DNA from: Lates calcarifer
Lineage: Eukaryota; Chordata; Actinopteri; Centropomidae
Assembly (NCBI RefSeq): GCF_001640805.2
Contig: NC_066837.1
Location: 23,769,804 to 23,833,803 of the forward strand
Direction: 5' to 3'
Length of the DNA: 64,000 bases
The translations under genes were made by a program, and so were the position numbers. A model generated the notes under the pieces. The model had not been told where the DNA came from, ran no database searches, and saw only the letters and a program-made list of their open reading frames with translations. Positions within the stretch are counted from its first letter, which is position 1. Every line of letters starts with the position of its first letter. Shown one piece after another: positions 1-20,666 of the stretch.

Positions 1-1728
1 TACTATGAGAGCATGATAATTCTCTGTTGAGTTACATGTAGTTATATTACTCTGTCTACAGCTGCTGATATGATATTCACTGATTTGACCTTTCAGTTCC
101 AGTGTAGCACGTCAGCATACAAATAATCAGAAATTGATTAATGAGAAACAAATTCTCTTATACTACACTAACACCGAGTTATTGTACTAAAAGTTACAAT
201 TTAAGAGTCTGGTAAAAAGGGATCAAACAGCAGTGGTGACTACATTGTTTTTCAGTGCCCAAATTCAAACACTATAGTATTATTAATACAGTATAAATTC
301 AGCTCTGTGAGACGCATCAAATTATCTAATTGCACATGTCTCTACTTCAAAATTCATAACTACAAACTAGGTTCTAGACAACATCAGAAAACCAAAAATA
401 GACACATCAGGACTTTGGGTGATACACAGGAACACAAGTGAAAAAGTTTGAATGTTTTTGTTAATTATCTGCCTGAGACAGAAGAGAGCAGCGTACCCCT
501 GAACCTTTTGAAATTCAGTGTATATGAAGAACAGTCAGCTCTTGTTCTAAGCTGCATGCTATTTATAAAACTGACCTCTATAGAAAACTGCACCATGGAG
601 ACATCTGATGTTACATTTCAAGAGTCACTGCTGGCAAGTAAAACATATGAAGTGACATTTTCACAAAGATGTAGAAAAGCAAACTGTGTTGAAACAGAGA
701 GCACTCCACAGTATCACATTAACATAAAGCACGACGTCAAGCAGGCAGCATTTCATTCAAGTAAATGGATGTCTGAGACAAATTTCATCAGTCAGACAAA
801 CTCTAATCTTCAGTAGTATATCATTACCACAGTATATTTATACGTAAAGGGACAATGGTTCAAAATGTTGAAATCTAACATGTACTTTGAGATATGTTTA
901 AGTAAAGATTTTTTTATTTTATTTTGTCCCTCCTCTTTGCTCAGAGCATTATGGTGCTTATGTATAAATCACCTATCTGTACATTATTAATGAACAGATG
1001 TACCTTAGATTATAACTGATTATTGGTACCTGTGCAGTGTGCATCTGTATTTGGCACTTCTTGTACCAGAGTGTAAACTGGAACCAGAGCAGACAGTCCT
1101 TGTTACAGTCGTAGATAACAGTCTAAGCACTTGTGCTAATGAAGAGAGAGTGATATTTATATGGTTATGAATTTGCCTAAATAATGGTCTATGCTAATAT
1201 GTTAGCTGCCACTCCACATTGTGGAAATAATTCTTTCCCAGGTGAAAAGCAGAGGAATCTGAAACATCAACCTTACACAATTCCATCATCACAGCTTCAG
1301 ATATAGAAGAATTCATAAATCTTTTCAATATTATTTACTATGGTCCAATTGAATAAGGGCACTCTTGTGAGAAGACAAGACTGCATTTATAAAAACAACA
1401 ATTAAAACCTGATGATAAACAGCACAGAGATGGAAGGGTAGAACTGAACAGTATTTTCCCATTGAGCTGATATGCTGTGTGAATATTGAAAAATATACTG
1501 TAAATACATACATTCCATTTGCTGGAAGCTGGTTCCCGTACCAACTTGACAGTGTCATGTCACATTTTTAGTTTGACCCTGGTGAGACTTTGATCTCAAA
1601 CCCTGCCATAGTGCAACATCAACCAAACACAGGACAGCTGTCCACTGGACCAGTTGTATCCTGTTCAGACCAGTGTTTTCCTGCTCATGTTTTGTCTCTT
1701 TCCATATCAAGGACAGGTCCTGCATGTT
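1..1728 (-). other. mpv17l 3' untranslated/flanking sequence
   Basis: AT-rich sequence downstream of the mpv17l stop codon. A minus-strand AATAAA (TTTATT on the plus strand) at about 913-918 could end the transcript. Short open frames here (for example 448-816 plus) have no recognisable family and no splice-site support. I see no other gene. Confidence 0.4.
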
Positions 1729-3784
1729 TCACTTCTGACTAGATTTAGATGCTACTGGTGCATCTTTGGGAGCCACTATCTTGTCTTCAGTGTCTACTTT
1801 CTCCTTTGTGGATTCTGCGTCATCCTCTTTGGGGGGGAACATCCATGCTAGAGCAGCAGCAGCTGTGCCGTCACCGCTCTGTCGTGAGAAGCACAGGAAG
1901 GTGGCCCAGACGAAGGCACAGCAGCCGGTGAAAGTGGTCCTCACATACAGAGGCACCAAGGCAAAGTTCAGAAACTGAGGGTGACACATAGAGATTATAG
2001 TATATTAATGCCTTTATATTGGTACACTATATGTTACATACTAATAAATTATTAGTTCCTAAATAGACAAAATTCACATACATCAGGTTTATTCTGTGAG
2101 ATGTTGTTATAAGCCTTGAATCATTCATGAGTGGACCGCTGAGCTTAGATTTTTTTTTTCCCCCATATGTAGTACCCAAAGGTCAAGAATGTCCGTCTAT
2201 GAGCAGGAGATGTTAATATTTACCTGCATGAATGGCCAGAACATTAGCCCTGTCTGAAAAAGGGAGACAAACAGAAAGCAGATCAGTCATTTCAAAACTG
2301 AAGAGAAGCTGTAGTGACACAGCTGAAACATTTAATGACAAAAAAAATTCAAATCTTTCAACCGTAGTAACTGATCGGCATGTACCTGGATATCTTCAGC
2401 AAAAAAGCTCTTCCAAAATTGAATAATAAATGATGCATTTAGCAGTACACATAACTATGGATATACAGTACATAAACTGTCTTAAAAATACACTGGGCAT
2501 TTGTCTTGCATATGAGTGCAAACCTTCTCTCTATTTTGAGTAGAGAAGTCACAAATTAACTGTCACAACAAATCTCAGCTCTATCAATGGCACATCTTAG
2601 TGCCAGGCGCTTGAAGATGATGTTGGCAGGGAGAAACATGCTGTGACAGCCCGTCCCTGCTTCTTCTTACCTTATATGTATTCAGGAATTTTTCTCTCCA
2701 GTCCTCCATGATGTCCTCTTTGCCCTCTAAGAAGCTGACACCTGGATGACACCAGACAAATGAGAGCTCATTCTCTGACATCTTGCAGCTGCCAGCTCGA
2801 AAATGATCGGACTGAATGGAAGGTTTACAAACAGTGGAAGTAGAATTTGAAGAAACCATGTGGACAGTATGTCCTGTATGTCTTATAGGAGTGGGGGGAA
2901 ATAATCACCATGGCAATCAATACGTTATGCTTTTTGAAGTTGTGTTATTGATGATACTGGTAGAAATGTCGCAACACAGTCTCTGGCTTAACATTATCTG
3001 TACAATGACTGTATAAGCATTGTTTTAATTACACATTAGGATTACGGGGGATTTATATAGGCTGGTTTTGGCTCTCCAAGTCTCATTTATTAGAACTGAG
3101 ACATTTGATGTGTAGCACTAACTTATTCTTGAGGTCTAAGATAAGATGTAGACTGTTAAATCTAACGCTATCTGCTTGGGGCATCACATCTCAGTGAAAT
3201 GTCTTTCATGTGACCTCAGCTAGTCAAGGTTTGTTTGACGGGACAATGAACAACTGCTGATCATTACACCACACGAGAAGAGGACAGAGAGGACGTGGCT
3301 CAGGTTACAAACTGACAGATATGTGATCTGTTTAGAAGTTAACCATTAACTGCCTGTCAGGTTCTCGGTGCGACCCGAGGGGAGCTGTGGTGTGGTGTGC
3401 TGTCAGCTGCTGTCCTGCCCCCGCCGTCCTACTGCTAACCCACCCACCTGTGTAGAAGACGCTGGTAGCCAGAGGCGCCGCTGTGGTCTGGTCCAGGAAC
3501 AGTTTCCTCATCACCATCCCGGCGGAGTTCCCGGGAAACCTCCGCTCCAGGAACCGCATCCAGAAGAAATTGAAGTTGCCATGGAAACTGAACGCGACCA
3601 CGGCGACGTTCCTCGTGTGGCTCCAGTCCATTTTGTCCCTCCGCGAGAACCACTGGTGGACGAAGTCCCCCCCGGCGAACAGACAGCCGTACAGTGTAAC
3701 GTTGGTGACCCACGGGAACCGACGAACATGTCTCAGAAACGCCTTTCGCATTCTTTTGTGCTTAACGTCACCCCGTGGAATCAA
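1729..3784 (-). CDS. mpv17l: Mpv17-like protein (Mpv17/PMP22 family membrane protein), 4 exons
   Basis: Coding exons on the minus strand are 3448-3784, 2671-2741, 2224-2253 (only 30 nt) and 1729-1974. All have AG/GT borders and the phases join to give 227 codons. The product is a small four-helix membrane protein of the Mpv17/PMP22 family. Mammalian MPV17L is placed in peroxisomes and mitochondria and linked to reactive-oxygen metabolism (family knowledge). Visible family marks are PWVTNVTLYG near the N-terminus, FHGNFNFFWMRFLERRFPG, DQTTAAPLATSVFYTG, WREKFLNTYK and, in the last exon, FLNFALVP and CFSRQSGDG. The ATG at 3784 gives 227 aa. The in-frame ATG at 3751 (MRKAFLRH) gives 216 aa and fits the human N-terminus better, so it may be the true start. 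The C-terminal 30 residues are Lys/Glu/Asp-rich and poorly conserved. Human MPV17L is about 196 aa. The gene lies downstream of ntan1 on the same strand, as in human 16p13. Confidence 0.93.
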
Positions 3785-4585
3785 ACGCGAAGTTAGCGAA
3801 ATATGTTATATTAATTCGTTAACTAAAGGTGTGAGTTAGCTAACCAAACGTTACTATACTATCAGTTACACAAGCGTCATCGCTGTGATGATCTCCGCGG
3901 CATCACAAGTACTGTACAGCTCTGTCCGGTTTTCAATGGAAAACACTCATTACACTCAGAAGCGACAAAGTGCTCAGTCTGTGATATAAATGAACGTTAC
4001 AAAGTAATATAATCTCAGGTAGGATACTTGCTTGTCGAGCACCACCCGGCACGGGACTGCGAGTCTACTGTAACCAGCTGAGTCGCCTCATTCTGCGTAA
4101 AATTACTACGCCCCTTTTTACGTAGAAAAATCAGAGTAGAGTTGAAAGGCGGAGCAACACTGAAAATCTTCAGCGACCATGATGGACCAGCCCTACACAG
4201 TATCCAGAGCACATGAACTGTCAGAACAATGTCAGGTTTACCCGAGGTGATTTGATTTTGCTGTCAGAAAAAAAAAAAATTACAAGAGATGGAACAAAAC
4301 ATTTTTAATATCAGTCCCTTAAAATTGTGTTCAAAGTATTTAGTTCGTCCACTTACTGAAGGTCAAACTCAGTAACAGAGACTAAATCTCTACCACAATA
4401 TCTTTGGCATTTCTGTGCTGCAGCTTTTTGTTATTTATAGGCCAACATATTGGTCAGTATATCAGTCCATCTGTAATGTGATATATAATAACTATATTCT
4501 CAAGTGCTGAGTTCAAATATCATTCCACCTTCCCACCAACTCCATTCACTCAGCATCTCAAAGAATGTAGGTTTGACCATTTACA
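3785..4585 (-). promoter_or_regulatory. mpv17l 5' flank / presumed promoter
   Basis: Non-coding gap between the ntan1 3' end (possible poly(A) signal on the minus strand at 4586-4591) and the mpv17l start. The first about 400 bases upstream of the ATG are richer in CG dinucleotides than the rest. No TATA box stands out. The promoter role is inferred from position only. Confidence 0.4.
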
Positions 4586-5869
4586 TTTATTTAACAACAG
4601 GTACAGTATGCTCACAAGTTGCAACAAGTTGCTCTGGATGCCGAAAGCACATTGCAACTCTCTGAGTGACACAACTGATGAAAAGGCCTTATACAGTGTA
4701 TGATGTTGTTTTCATTTTTAACTATTTTTAAAAAAGACAAAACTAGTGAAATCATTTTTTCTCTTGCATTAGAAAAGAATACATATGATCCCATGAAGTA
4801 TGCATTTACACATGCAATTTTCTAACACATACACATTCAAAGCCAAGTATACAGCATTATGTGGAGCATGTGATGAAATATCATATTCCACTCTCATCAG
4901 GAAGGTGCATTTGTAGAAAAAATAAACTTCGTTCAACTCTTCAACAGTGCAGAGTTTAGCAATTAATATTCTCTTTAAACAAAGTGCCAAAATGAATCCA
5001 TACCTTAATGTGACCTGACCAGTAGGTCACACTCTATATTTAAGGGGTGTTTTGAAGTACATGTTTTAGCCTAATAAATACAAATCATGCATATATTTCC
5101 AAAGTATACATTTATAGACTGATTTCCCACCTACATCTATTGGTCTCAGACTTTTGATTAGGTAAAGTTCAATCAGAGTTTGAAAGTTGCAGTAGTGTAG
5201 GCAATCACTGACTGTGTCTATTTTCTGGCAGTTACATTATCATACTACAGTCCCTGTTGCTTCATTCAGGTGCAACCACTGCACAACAACTTTTTAAATA
5301 CAAAACAGTCACTTCATTCTACAATTCAAAATCCTTTGTGCCCACATCTGCTTAATGTTCAGGTTTGATTTCCTGGCCACAACATCTGACAACAGTACTA
5401 TGAAGGCAATCAAATTTGTTTATGTTCATTCTGTACTAGTATAACTGAACTTACACTTTGGAAAAAGTTAATCAGTTGTAGTTCTTAGGCTAAAACATAC
5501 AAAATCATTTTAACTTGAAACATAGTAAGACAAAAATCCGTAAATCAGTCAAGCATAGAGAGATATTGGCCTTGACTTACTGAAACACAGCAGGAGGTAC
5601 ATGGTGCAGATTTTATACCACCTCTTAAGAGCAAAAATTAACTGTTGCAGGCATCACCAGAATCACTTACTCTTCCTCTGTTCTCTCTACTGGACCAGCC
5701 AGAGAGCCATTCAGCAGACATATGGTCCAGTCTGGGGTCACTTTCGCGTTAAGACACAATTAATAAAAAACAGACAGAGGATGAAAGGGTCACAGTGTAT
5801 CCAATGAACTGAGAGGCAAAAAACAGTCAGGTTCCATGATAAGGTTGAGTGAAAAATGGGAGCAGGCCT
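4586..5869 (-). other. ntan1 3' UTR
   Basis: Sequence between the ntan1 stop and a minus-strand AATAAA (TTTATT on plus at 4586-4591). It is AT-rich with no coding signal or recognisable repeat. The extent is inferred from the poly(A) signal only. Confidence 0.45.
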
Positions 5870-8800
5870 CTATGACTGGGTAGCCCTCTCCCAGTCCCCC
5901 CTCTCAGTCCTGTGGTAGAACTGTGGTTGCCCCCCAGGAAACAGGCTATCAGAATCAGGGTGCTCTAAAAGGAACTGGATGGTGGACTTCATGTGCTGGA
6001 CAAAGTGTGGTGGTTCAGCCATCGGAGAGGTGGACAGGTACTGGAGCAGGAGAAAGAAATACTAGTGTAAAATACTGTTTTACAACACTTATAACTAGTT
6101 TTGTGTCAGAACAGAATCCCTGAATAATATTAAAAAATTCAAGAATATAAAAGGATGAAGGAATACACATTTAAAGGTCAATTACTTCCAAATACTTTTA
6201 CCTTTAAAATTGTGTCATCATTTTGTGACAACCAGAAGGCAATATCCAGATTTGGAGACCACTTGCAGGGGCCAATTTTTACCCGTCCCTGACTTGAATC
6301 ATATATGTCAGCCATCTGCAAGGGAAAAGGAAATTTCATTAATAATATTTCTGTTGACTTTTGCGTATTTAAACAATTAGAGGTGCTATATGTAAGTTTT
6401 TGCTATCACTACATAACTAACATTAGCATTAACAGCAACATTTCAGCCACCTCATTCCTTTACTCAAGCCAAGAGCTGTCTCCAATGGTGGAAAGCAACA
6501 CAACAATTAACTCCTGTTAACTTCTATTTCTAACACTTATACTTAAGTTAGCATGCTAACCAGCTAGCCCCAGCCCCCTTAATGCTAATATTGGCTGTGT
6601 GGCAAAAGCAAAAAACTTGCATATAGCAAACATTTTTATCTTAGAAAAAATGTCAGATCGCTGAAACAATTTGTGGATTAAACAATCAGTTTACAAAAAA
6701 ATATAAATAAATAAATTAAATTTAAAAAGCCTGTCTAATGTCAATAATGTTTTAAGTCATTTCTTGACAGAAAAATAAAAATATGTATCTATTTCCTGCT
6801 TCTCTAATGTGAGAATTTGCTTTTCTGTGGGCTCTGTGAAATCTTATTATTATCAATTCCTGACATGTAACAGAATAACTGATTATTACCTGGAGCCCAA
6901 CCTACAATAATGTTTTTGCGGCACACAAATGGAATTTGTTTACATACAAACATACATATTATTCATAGAAAACACATATTGTATTTTAGATCACCTGTCC
7001 CCCGGTGAAGGTTCGTGCTGATCGCAGCTCCTCCGCAGGTCCTTTATAAGTGAATGACGAAGGGAACACATCCCCTGTTTTAACATTTACACCTGTGCAG
7101 AAACAGACATGATTAGAGGTCACATGCAATGAAGACATTGCATCCCTCTTGCTGTTCAGTATTTTCATCACTTACCTATTCCATACACTATCGGTCTATG
7201 ATTTCCATCAACAATAATATCATTCATTTCTACAAAGGCAGACAACAGAGAGGTTAACTAAATGAGGGCATGATTGGAAGGATATTTTTTAAACAATATG
7301 AAAAAAGTAATAGCATAGGTACCTGTGATGCAACAAGTTTCCAGATGAATATCCTCTTTCTGTTTCTGGAATGCTGCTGTAAAGTAGAAAAGAGTACTTT
7401 AAGTTTTACTAAGTTCATATGCTGCCAGCATATTTTTACAATGAGACATGAGAGAACTTAAAAGGACTATACCCAGAATGCTATGGCTGAGTTTATGGGA
7501 TGTCTTAGACTCATCATTAAATCCCCCGACAAGATGGAGCTCAAGTCTACATAACAGAAAGCAAAGGCAAGAGGACAGAAATTTAAACTTTTGAATAGGA
7601 TGCTTAAATTGAGTGACAGGCATGGTAACCATGTGTTTGTCCATGTGTTTCATACCTGCCCTCCTTACCGACGTTACTCAGTGATGTGACAGCTTTCACA
7701 AGGAGTGGGATTTCAGACCAAGTGCTGGAACCATCGCAGTGAGCAAGACAAACAGCTCCACTTCCTAAAAACAAACAAAAAAAAAAATTAAATCATGAAA
7801 AATGTCATCACATATGCACCGGCAGGATAAAGCATCCAGTATAAATCTAATGAGTGGAGTGTTACCAGTGTGTCGCAGCACAACCAAATGGCAGGTAGTG
7901 GCATCATCAGATCCAATTACTGAAACACTATCTGTGAAAGACAGGAAAAGAAAGCATGTATTATCCTCATGATCCAGAACACTTAACTTGGAGAACTATT
8001 TGGGAGTCAGTTACAGTAATTGCAAGACTTCAGACCAAACAGTCAAACTAGACCTACTTGTTCAAAAACATGCTTTGTGGCAACTTCCTGCATTAACGTG
8101 AGGTTGTGCTGGTGGAGGCATTGCTACCTCTGTCTTTTCTATGATGGATATCTCCATGATGGATTATTTAATATCTGTGCAAATGGCTGACACACATTGT
8201 CCTAAATGTTTTTCATTGCAACCAATTAAAATCATGGGCCCAGAGATGTTTTACATTTATTTTATCTCTATTTTATCTAGATTTGCTGTGTAATTCGGAA
8301 AAAGATGAGCTGAGAAAAGGGAAGTTTTCAGATGATGTGTTATCCTGTAGCTTTACTTACTGTCTGCTGGTGTTGTTGCAGCAAACTCTCTTTGTTGGAC
8401 ATACAAGAGGCACTTTGGGTCGACATCAACAAGCGGCTTGGAGTGAAATGTTCTTGCGTTTTCCTGTGACACAGGCATTAAAAAATAATTTAGTAAAAAA
8501 TGTCAAAGCGGACGCTCATTAGTGTCACTTAATATGTATTTACACAGACATAAACCTTTAACTTTGGAATCAGGTTGTCTTATTACTATGTGGCTGCACT
8601 ACTTTAGATGTAACAAAATATAATGATATGACAGTTTGTATCATCCACCCCTGATTTGGACTGTGACCACGTCGGATCATAAATGTAATTACCATTCTCT
8701 TTAGCATTAACTACCAGCTTTCCATAACGTGACAGGCTACTTTAAGAAAAAAATATTGTTAACATGATAGCCTCTCAGCAAGCTAAATTTAGCCACACTC

Positions 8801-8894
8801 TCTGGAAACAAACCTGTAAATGTGGATATTTGTCGAACAGCTCCGTTGTTGCGCTTATGCGGTCTAGTCCTCTATTTTGAATTAACAAAGGCAT
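5870..8894 (-). CDS. ntan1: Protein N-terminal asparagine amidohydrolase, 10 exons
   Basis: Exons on the minus strand are 8814-8894, 8361-8463, 7866-7931, 7656-7764, 7473-7546, 7323-7376, 7176-7229, 6995-7092, 6202-6315 and 5870-6040. They total 924 nt or 307 aa; human NTAN1 is 310 aa. NTAN1 deamidates N-terminal Asn to Asp, feeding proteins into the Arg/N-degron degradation pathway (family knowledge). The start MPLLIQNRG matches the human MPLLVEGRR start. The predicted nucleophile is Cys75 in the motif SDDATTC. Other conserved blocks are LHLVGGFND, VYGIGVNVKTGD, RSARTFTGGQ and AEPPHFVQHMKST. Exon 4 must use the donor at 7656 rather than an earlier GT to keep the conserved frame into RLELHLVGGF. 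The reading frame is intact throughout. The start lies 582 bases from the divergent ddx17 ATG. Confidence 0.95.
6385..6585 (-). repeat. Dispersed repeat copy in ntan1 intron 9
   Basis: This intron segment contains the palindromic GTTAGCATGCTAAC core, adjacent CAGCTAGCCCC and the phrase CCAAGAGCTGTC. The same words in the same relative order, but reverse-complemented, occur at 57380-57500. It is therefore one copy of a dispersed element. I do not assign a family name. Confidence 0.5.
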
Positions 8895-9476
8895 TTCGTA
8901 AGGCGAGGTCCACTTTACCAACAGCTGTTTAACATACTATCATACAGACCAGTAACTTCATGCTTTTATAGCATGATAGCTCATGTTATTCAAATATCGC
9001 AGTAACGGCAGGAGCACTGTTGGTTCCAACTTCCTGGAAAGCTGTCTTCTTCTACAGTTTCAATGAGAGACGGGCTGACGGTTTCTGATACACCGCCACC
9101 AACTGTTAAAAAGCACGAATGTATGTAATTCACAACTATTTCTAAGCGAGTATTTCTACGTAGTGCCGTTTCCACTTAAGTGAAGTTACGTATAATTCAC
9201 AGCAGAAGTTACGTCGCTAAAGAGGGCAGGGAAGGAAGGAGCAGTTTAGCTACGTGACGCATACAACAATTGTTTAACAAAGTCCTTATTTAAGCGTAGT
9301 TGTCGTCTAATATACATATATTTATAAGCTAATGTCGTCTCGAACATTTTTGCAAGTGTAAATTGCGCAGAAATCTGCACTTTTATTATAGCGCACAACG
9401 TAAACAAACCGCTGTCAAACGTCAAAGCTAACGTGTCAAATATAGCGGAGGGAAGAGTGGAGTGTTAATCGCCAAC
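8895..9476. promoter_or_regulatory. Bidirectional promoter region of ntan1 and ddx17
   Basis: A 582-bp gap separates the ATG of ntan1 (minus, 8894) from the ATG of ddx17 (plus, 9477). It contains CG dinucleotides between about 9150 and 9450. An in-frame TAA at 9429-9431 precedes the ddx17 ATG, so that ATG is the first possible in this frame. Shared promoter activity is inferred from the head-to-head layout. Confidence 0.6.
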
Positions 9477-16829
<7,353 letters not shown>

Positions 16830-17710
16830 AATTATGAGCAAGAAGCACTAATTTTCTTACTTAGTGTATTCACAGTATAATTGGGTTTTTACTTTCCAAC
16901 TCTTGTTAACGCCAAGAGGCAGGGATATTCCTAAGGAGGTAAGGGCTTATATTTTCTATTTGTTTTGTACATTTCAATAATCCCAACATGTGGATTTTAA
17001 ATTTTCCAATAGAAAGGGAAATCAATTTTTCAATGTAGATCATCATTGTCCAAGGTCTCATGCAGTCACTCTCAACCATTTATCATGGAGGGAAAAGTTT
17101 GTTATGTTTTCATTTCAGCCAAACACCAAAACAATGGATTTTACCGGTTTGTTCTTCCTCTCTAATTTCAGCTGTGTTTGTCTAGAATGAAAACAGGCAT
17201 ATACTCAGGCCTCAGTGTGAGAGTGCTGGTCTATGGGCAAAATAACTTCTAACAGAAACCATCTCATTCCAGTCATGTTTTTCTCTAGCTTCAAAATCTT
17301 TGCCTTGTTCAGTTGAAGGGAAACTTAGCTTTTGATCAGCAATGTATTCTAATTATAGCTTTTATTTTGAGATTGAGTCATTCTAAACGTTCAAGCAATG
17401 CATGTAAATTTGTGAATCTTATTTGTTAGTTTTAGTTTTTTTTTTTTTTTTTTAGTGTAATGAACTGTTGCTGTAGATTTAGGTGCATTTGTCACGCATG
17501 CCTTTAGTTTTTTTTCTGTCCTGTAGCCAGTCAAAATGGATGTATTATTTGTAACTCACATATTTGAATAAGCAGATTAGCTGATGCTGATTTATTTTTG
17601 TGTGGATTGTTTACTAAATTGCATTTGATGCTTGTTTCCTCTTTCACTCATTGTGCTCTTTTTACTGTGTTTTCTTTCTAAATAAATGAATCAAAACTTG
17701 ATGTTCTACT
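16830..17710 (+). other. ddx17 3' UTR
   Basis: Sequence after the ddx17 stop, ending about 20 bases beyond the AATAAA at 17681-17686. It is AT-rich with a T run near 17437. The opposing gga1 transcript probably ends just to the right (minus-strand AATAAA at about 17863-17868 or 17838-17843), leaving a very short intergenic gap. Confidence 0.6.
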
Positions 17711-17839
17711 GAACAAGTTATTGATCAGATTACTTGTACATCAGGTGAATTCCCTGTACAAATGACTACATGTAACTTAAATATACAGTCGTACCACATT
17801 CTCAGTTTGTACCCAGCAGTATGTACACATGTTGCCTTT

Positions 17840-20666
17840 ATTGGTAAATATACATAATGGTCTTTATTTACAGTAGGAGCACAGACAGAAAAGAATTTTT
17901 CCCTTCCTCATAAATATATTTATAAAGGCCTCGTCACTCAAACTCTTCCGGATTCCCAAAGCTGGACAAAGGGTGGCAGCATTACATACACCACGCTTGA
18001 TCATATTTGAGTGTTCTTATAACTGAATTACAGGAGTTATTCAATACTTGCATCACCCAGAACTAGGATCTGTAATCTGTAACAGGTTTGTTGAAAGGGG
18101 AACTAAAATTTTACACCTCAATGAACACTAAACCCAGACATGAAATGGAAATGCTGTAATTGATGTGCTGGCATGTAGCTCAGGGTCAGTTAATGCATCA
18201 ATTTCTTTGACACGTATTTGGTTCCAGACTCACAGATGACTTGCTTAGTTTACTCCCTAAGACCTCTAACAAATCAAGCAGTCTCTGTTGTCATCATCCC
18301 AAAACATTCTCTAAAGGAGGACAAATGTGGCTAATTAGAGCACCCACTACTAATGAAGGTTGTGTGGATGGAGAAGGCCTGTGCCATATACACAGCTCTT
18401 ATGGTAATGACAAAAGGCAAATTTCCATATGTTTTTACATCTGATCTGAATGAGTTGATGTAAACCTGGCAAACCTGTAACAGCCCCCTCACTGCATAGT
18501 TTACAATAAGTCATGCTGGGAGCACAAATGTTCTTTATTTACAATCTGAGCTGTGAAATGTTATTACTGAGGCTAGTTTTCGTCTGATTATTGCTCTTTT
18601 TTTGCCAGTCCTAGACAAGTAAGCAATGTAAATTTATCTGTAAATATAATGAAATGGTTGATTAGCTACCTACCAGGATGATTAATGGCACCTCGCAGGT
18701 ATGTTTTAAACTTAATCATTATTACTCAGTGGGTAATTCTGATGTGGATCCATTATATTATAAATTGAAGCTCCAGCTTTATCTCTACTGTAGTTACACG
18801 CATTTCACATGTATTTCAGAAGTGCATTTATCAGTTGGAATCAGTCTGCCTCTAATCTTATTTTATTTTAGTCTTTTAAGACCCTAAGAAGTGATCATAG
18901 ACCCGTGCTCCAATCAACTGAGTGACCACGGATATTCTGATGATTCTGTAACATCATTTGATGTGTCATTTTCACAAAGTCTTTTTTGATAAGGACATGA
19001 AGATATGAAAACAGAAACAAAGATCAAACCAGTCATTTGTATACATATATGTACAAAGCAAATGAAAATCAAAAGTTTCATCTCAGGCACATGTGGTAGA
19101 ATCGAACTGGATGTCAGCGACGTCAACTCAGGACTTCACATGTCCCTCTTTGGGTCAATCAACAGTAGAAAGGCAGCGAATGAGGAAAGACAAGTTACTC
19201 TGAAAAGGGAATGGTTTCATGTGCAAAATTTTAAACAAAATAAGTGCGTGGTGAGTTGAGGCTGAGTAAGAAGAAAATCTCCAAATCAAAATCCTGAGTG
19301 AAACATAATGTAGAATAGTGTCCCAATCTTCTGAAAACAAAGAAAAGTGCAGAAATGGGAAAAAAAAAGCTTGATTTTAAAGGAGCAGAGATTTAGTGCC
19401 CTTCCTTCACGGGCCTTTTTTCACAGAATATATTCTGATACAACACAGTGGGAAAAAGCCCAGGTGTAGATAATAAAATGTAGAATATCTGAATTCCATT
19501 TTGCTGCTTCAGTTTCTGAGTCCTGGTATTGTGCATGCTGGCTTTCTGCCCCACTGTCATGGCTTACTGGGACACAGACAATTTAATGTTGCTGTGAAAA
19601 AGGACCACTGCCACGACTTAAACACACACCGCCCTACTGTAATCCTTTCCAAAGAAAACAACATACGTATTATACATAAATATTAAATCCAAGACAATAC
19701 TTAAAAATGCACCCACTCATTATGTATGCTCCTTGGATAAACTCCTGGTTCTTTTACAGTTAATACAGCCTTTCAGATTAATTCCTCATACTCAGAACTG
19801 ACTGGATCAAAAGGAAAACCACTATGATGATTTAAAATGCAGGAGCTGACAGTTACATCTAGTTTGATTATTTCCATATGCAACTCTGTGCTTGGCAAAT
19901 AAATAACTGTTTTCATTATGGGGTAAAGTGGAAGAGGTTTTTCTAATGAGTTGAGCATGACACTATTTGACTCTTCATTTGATGGGAAATTCATTTTAGT
20001 TCTTATTCCATATCATGAATTTAATGTAGTGGGGTTTCTTTTGGCTTTTCATAAGATTGTCAGCACTTATAAAATATAGCTATAAGCATTTAGCTGACTA
20101 ACATTTAACTGAGACACAGTAACGAAACAAACATTCAAAATAAACACTGGACACACACATTGTGACAATACTCTTAAGTTAAGAATGCATCAGACACTTG
20201 CCTCAGATTGAGTGTTGTAAACAAACAAACAAAAAACAAATAATGTTGGACGCCAGCTGTTACAAGTAATTCACATGACATGGGACTAGCAGTATGTAAA
20301 TCAGACAAATGCACACATTTGTTTTTTTTAAGACTCAACTTGTTTTCTCAGAAGTCATTGCATTGAGTCAATGTTTCTGATAGTTTGCTATATATCTCTG
20401 CATTGAAGTGACTGTTGAAAGAAGAAAAAGTAGCTACAAAACACAGGAACACGGAGATGATCAAATAAGGACAGGAAGGCTGTGAAGGAAGGCACAAGGT
20501 AGAAGCTGGCTCCCACAACTGGTCTCACGTCAGTTTGTATTACCAAACTTTAGAAACCACTGATGTGAAAAAGAGGCCATCTTGCCTCTGCCAGGGATGA
20601 GAGACAACTTTAACCGAAATCTAAAGGAAGCAGCAGACTGGATGATAGGAAGGTTGGTCCTTCTCA
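17840..20666 (-). other. gga1 3' UTR
   Basis: About 2.8 kb from the gga1 stop to minus-strand poly(A) signals (TTTATT on plus at 17838-17843 and 17863-17868). No other coding exon or recognisable mobile element is seen here. The UTR length is inferred. Confidence 0.5.

Noticed and set aside
448..816. 122-codon plus-strand open frame antisense to the mpv17l 3' flank
   Set aside because: Composition and position fit non-coding AT-rich sequence; no domain seen.
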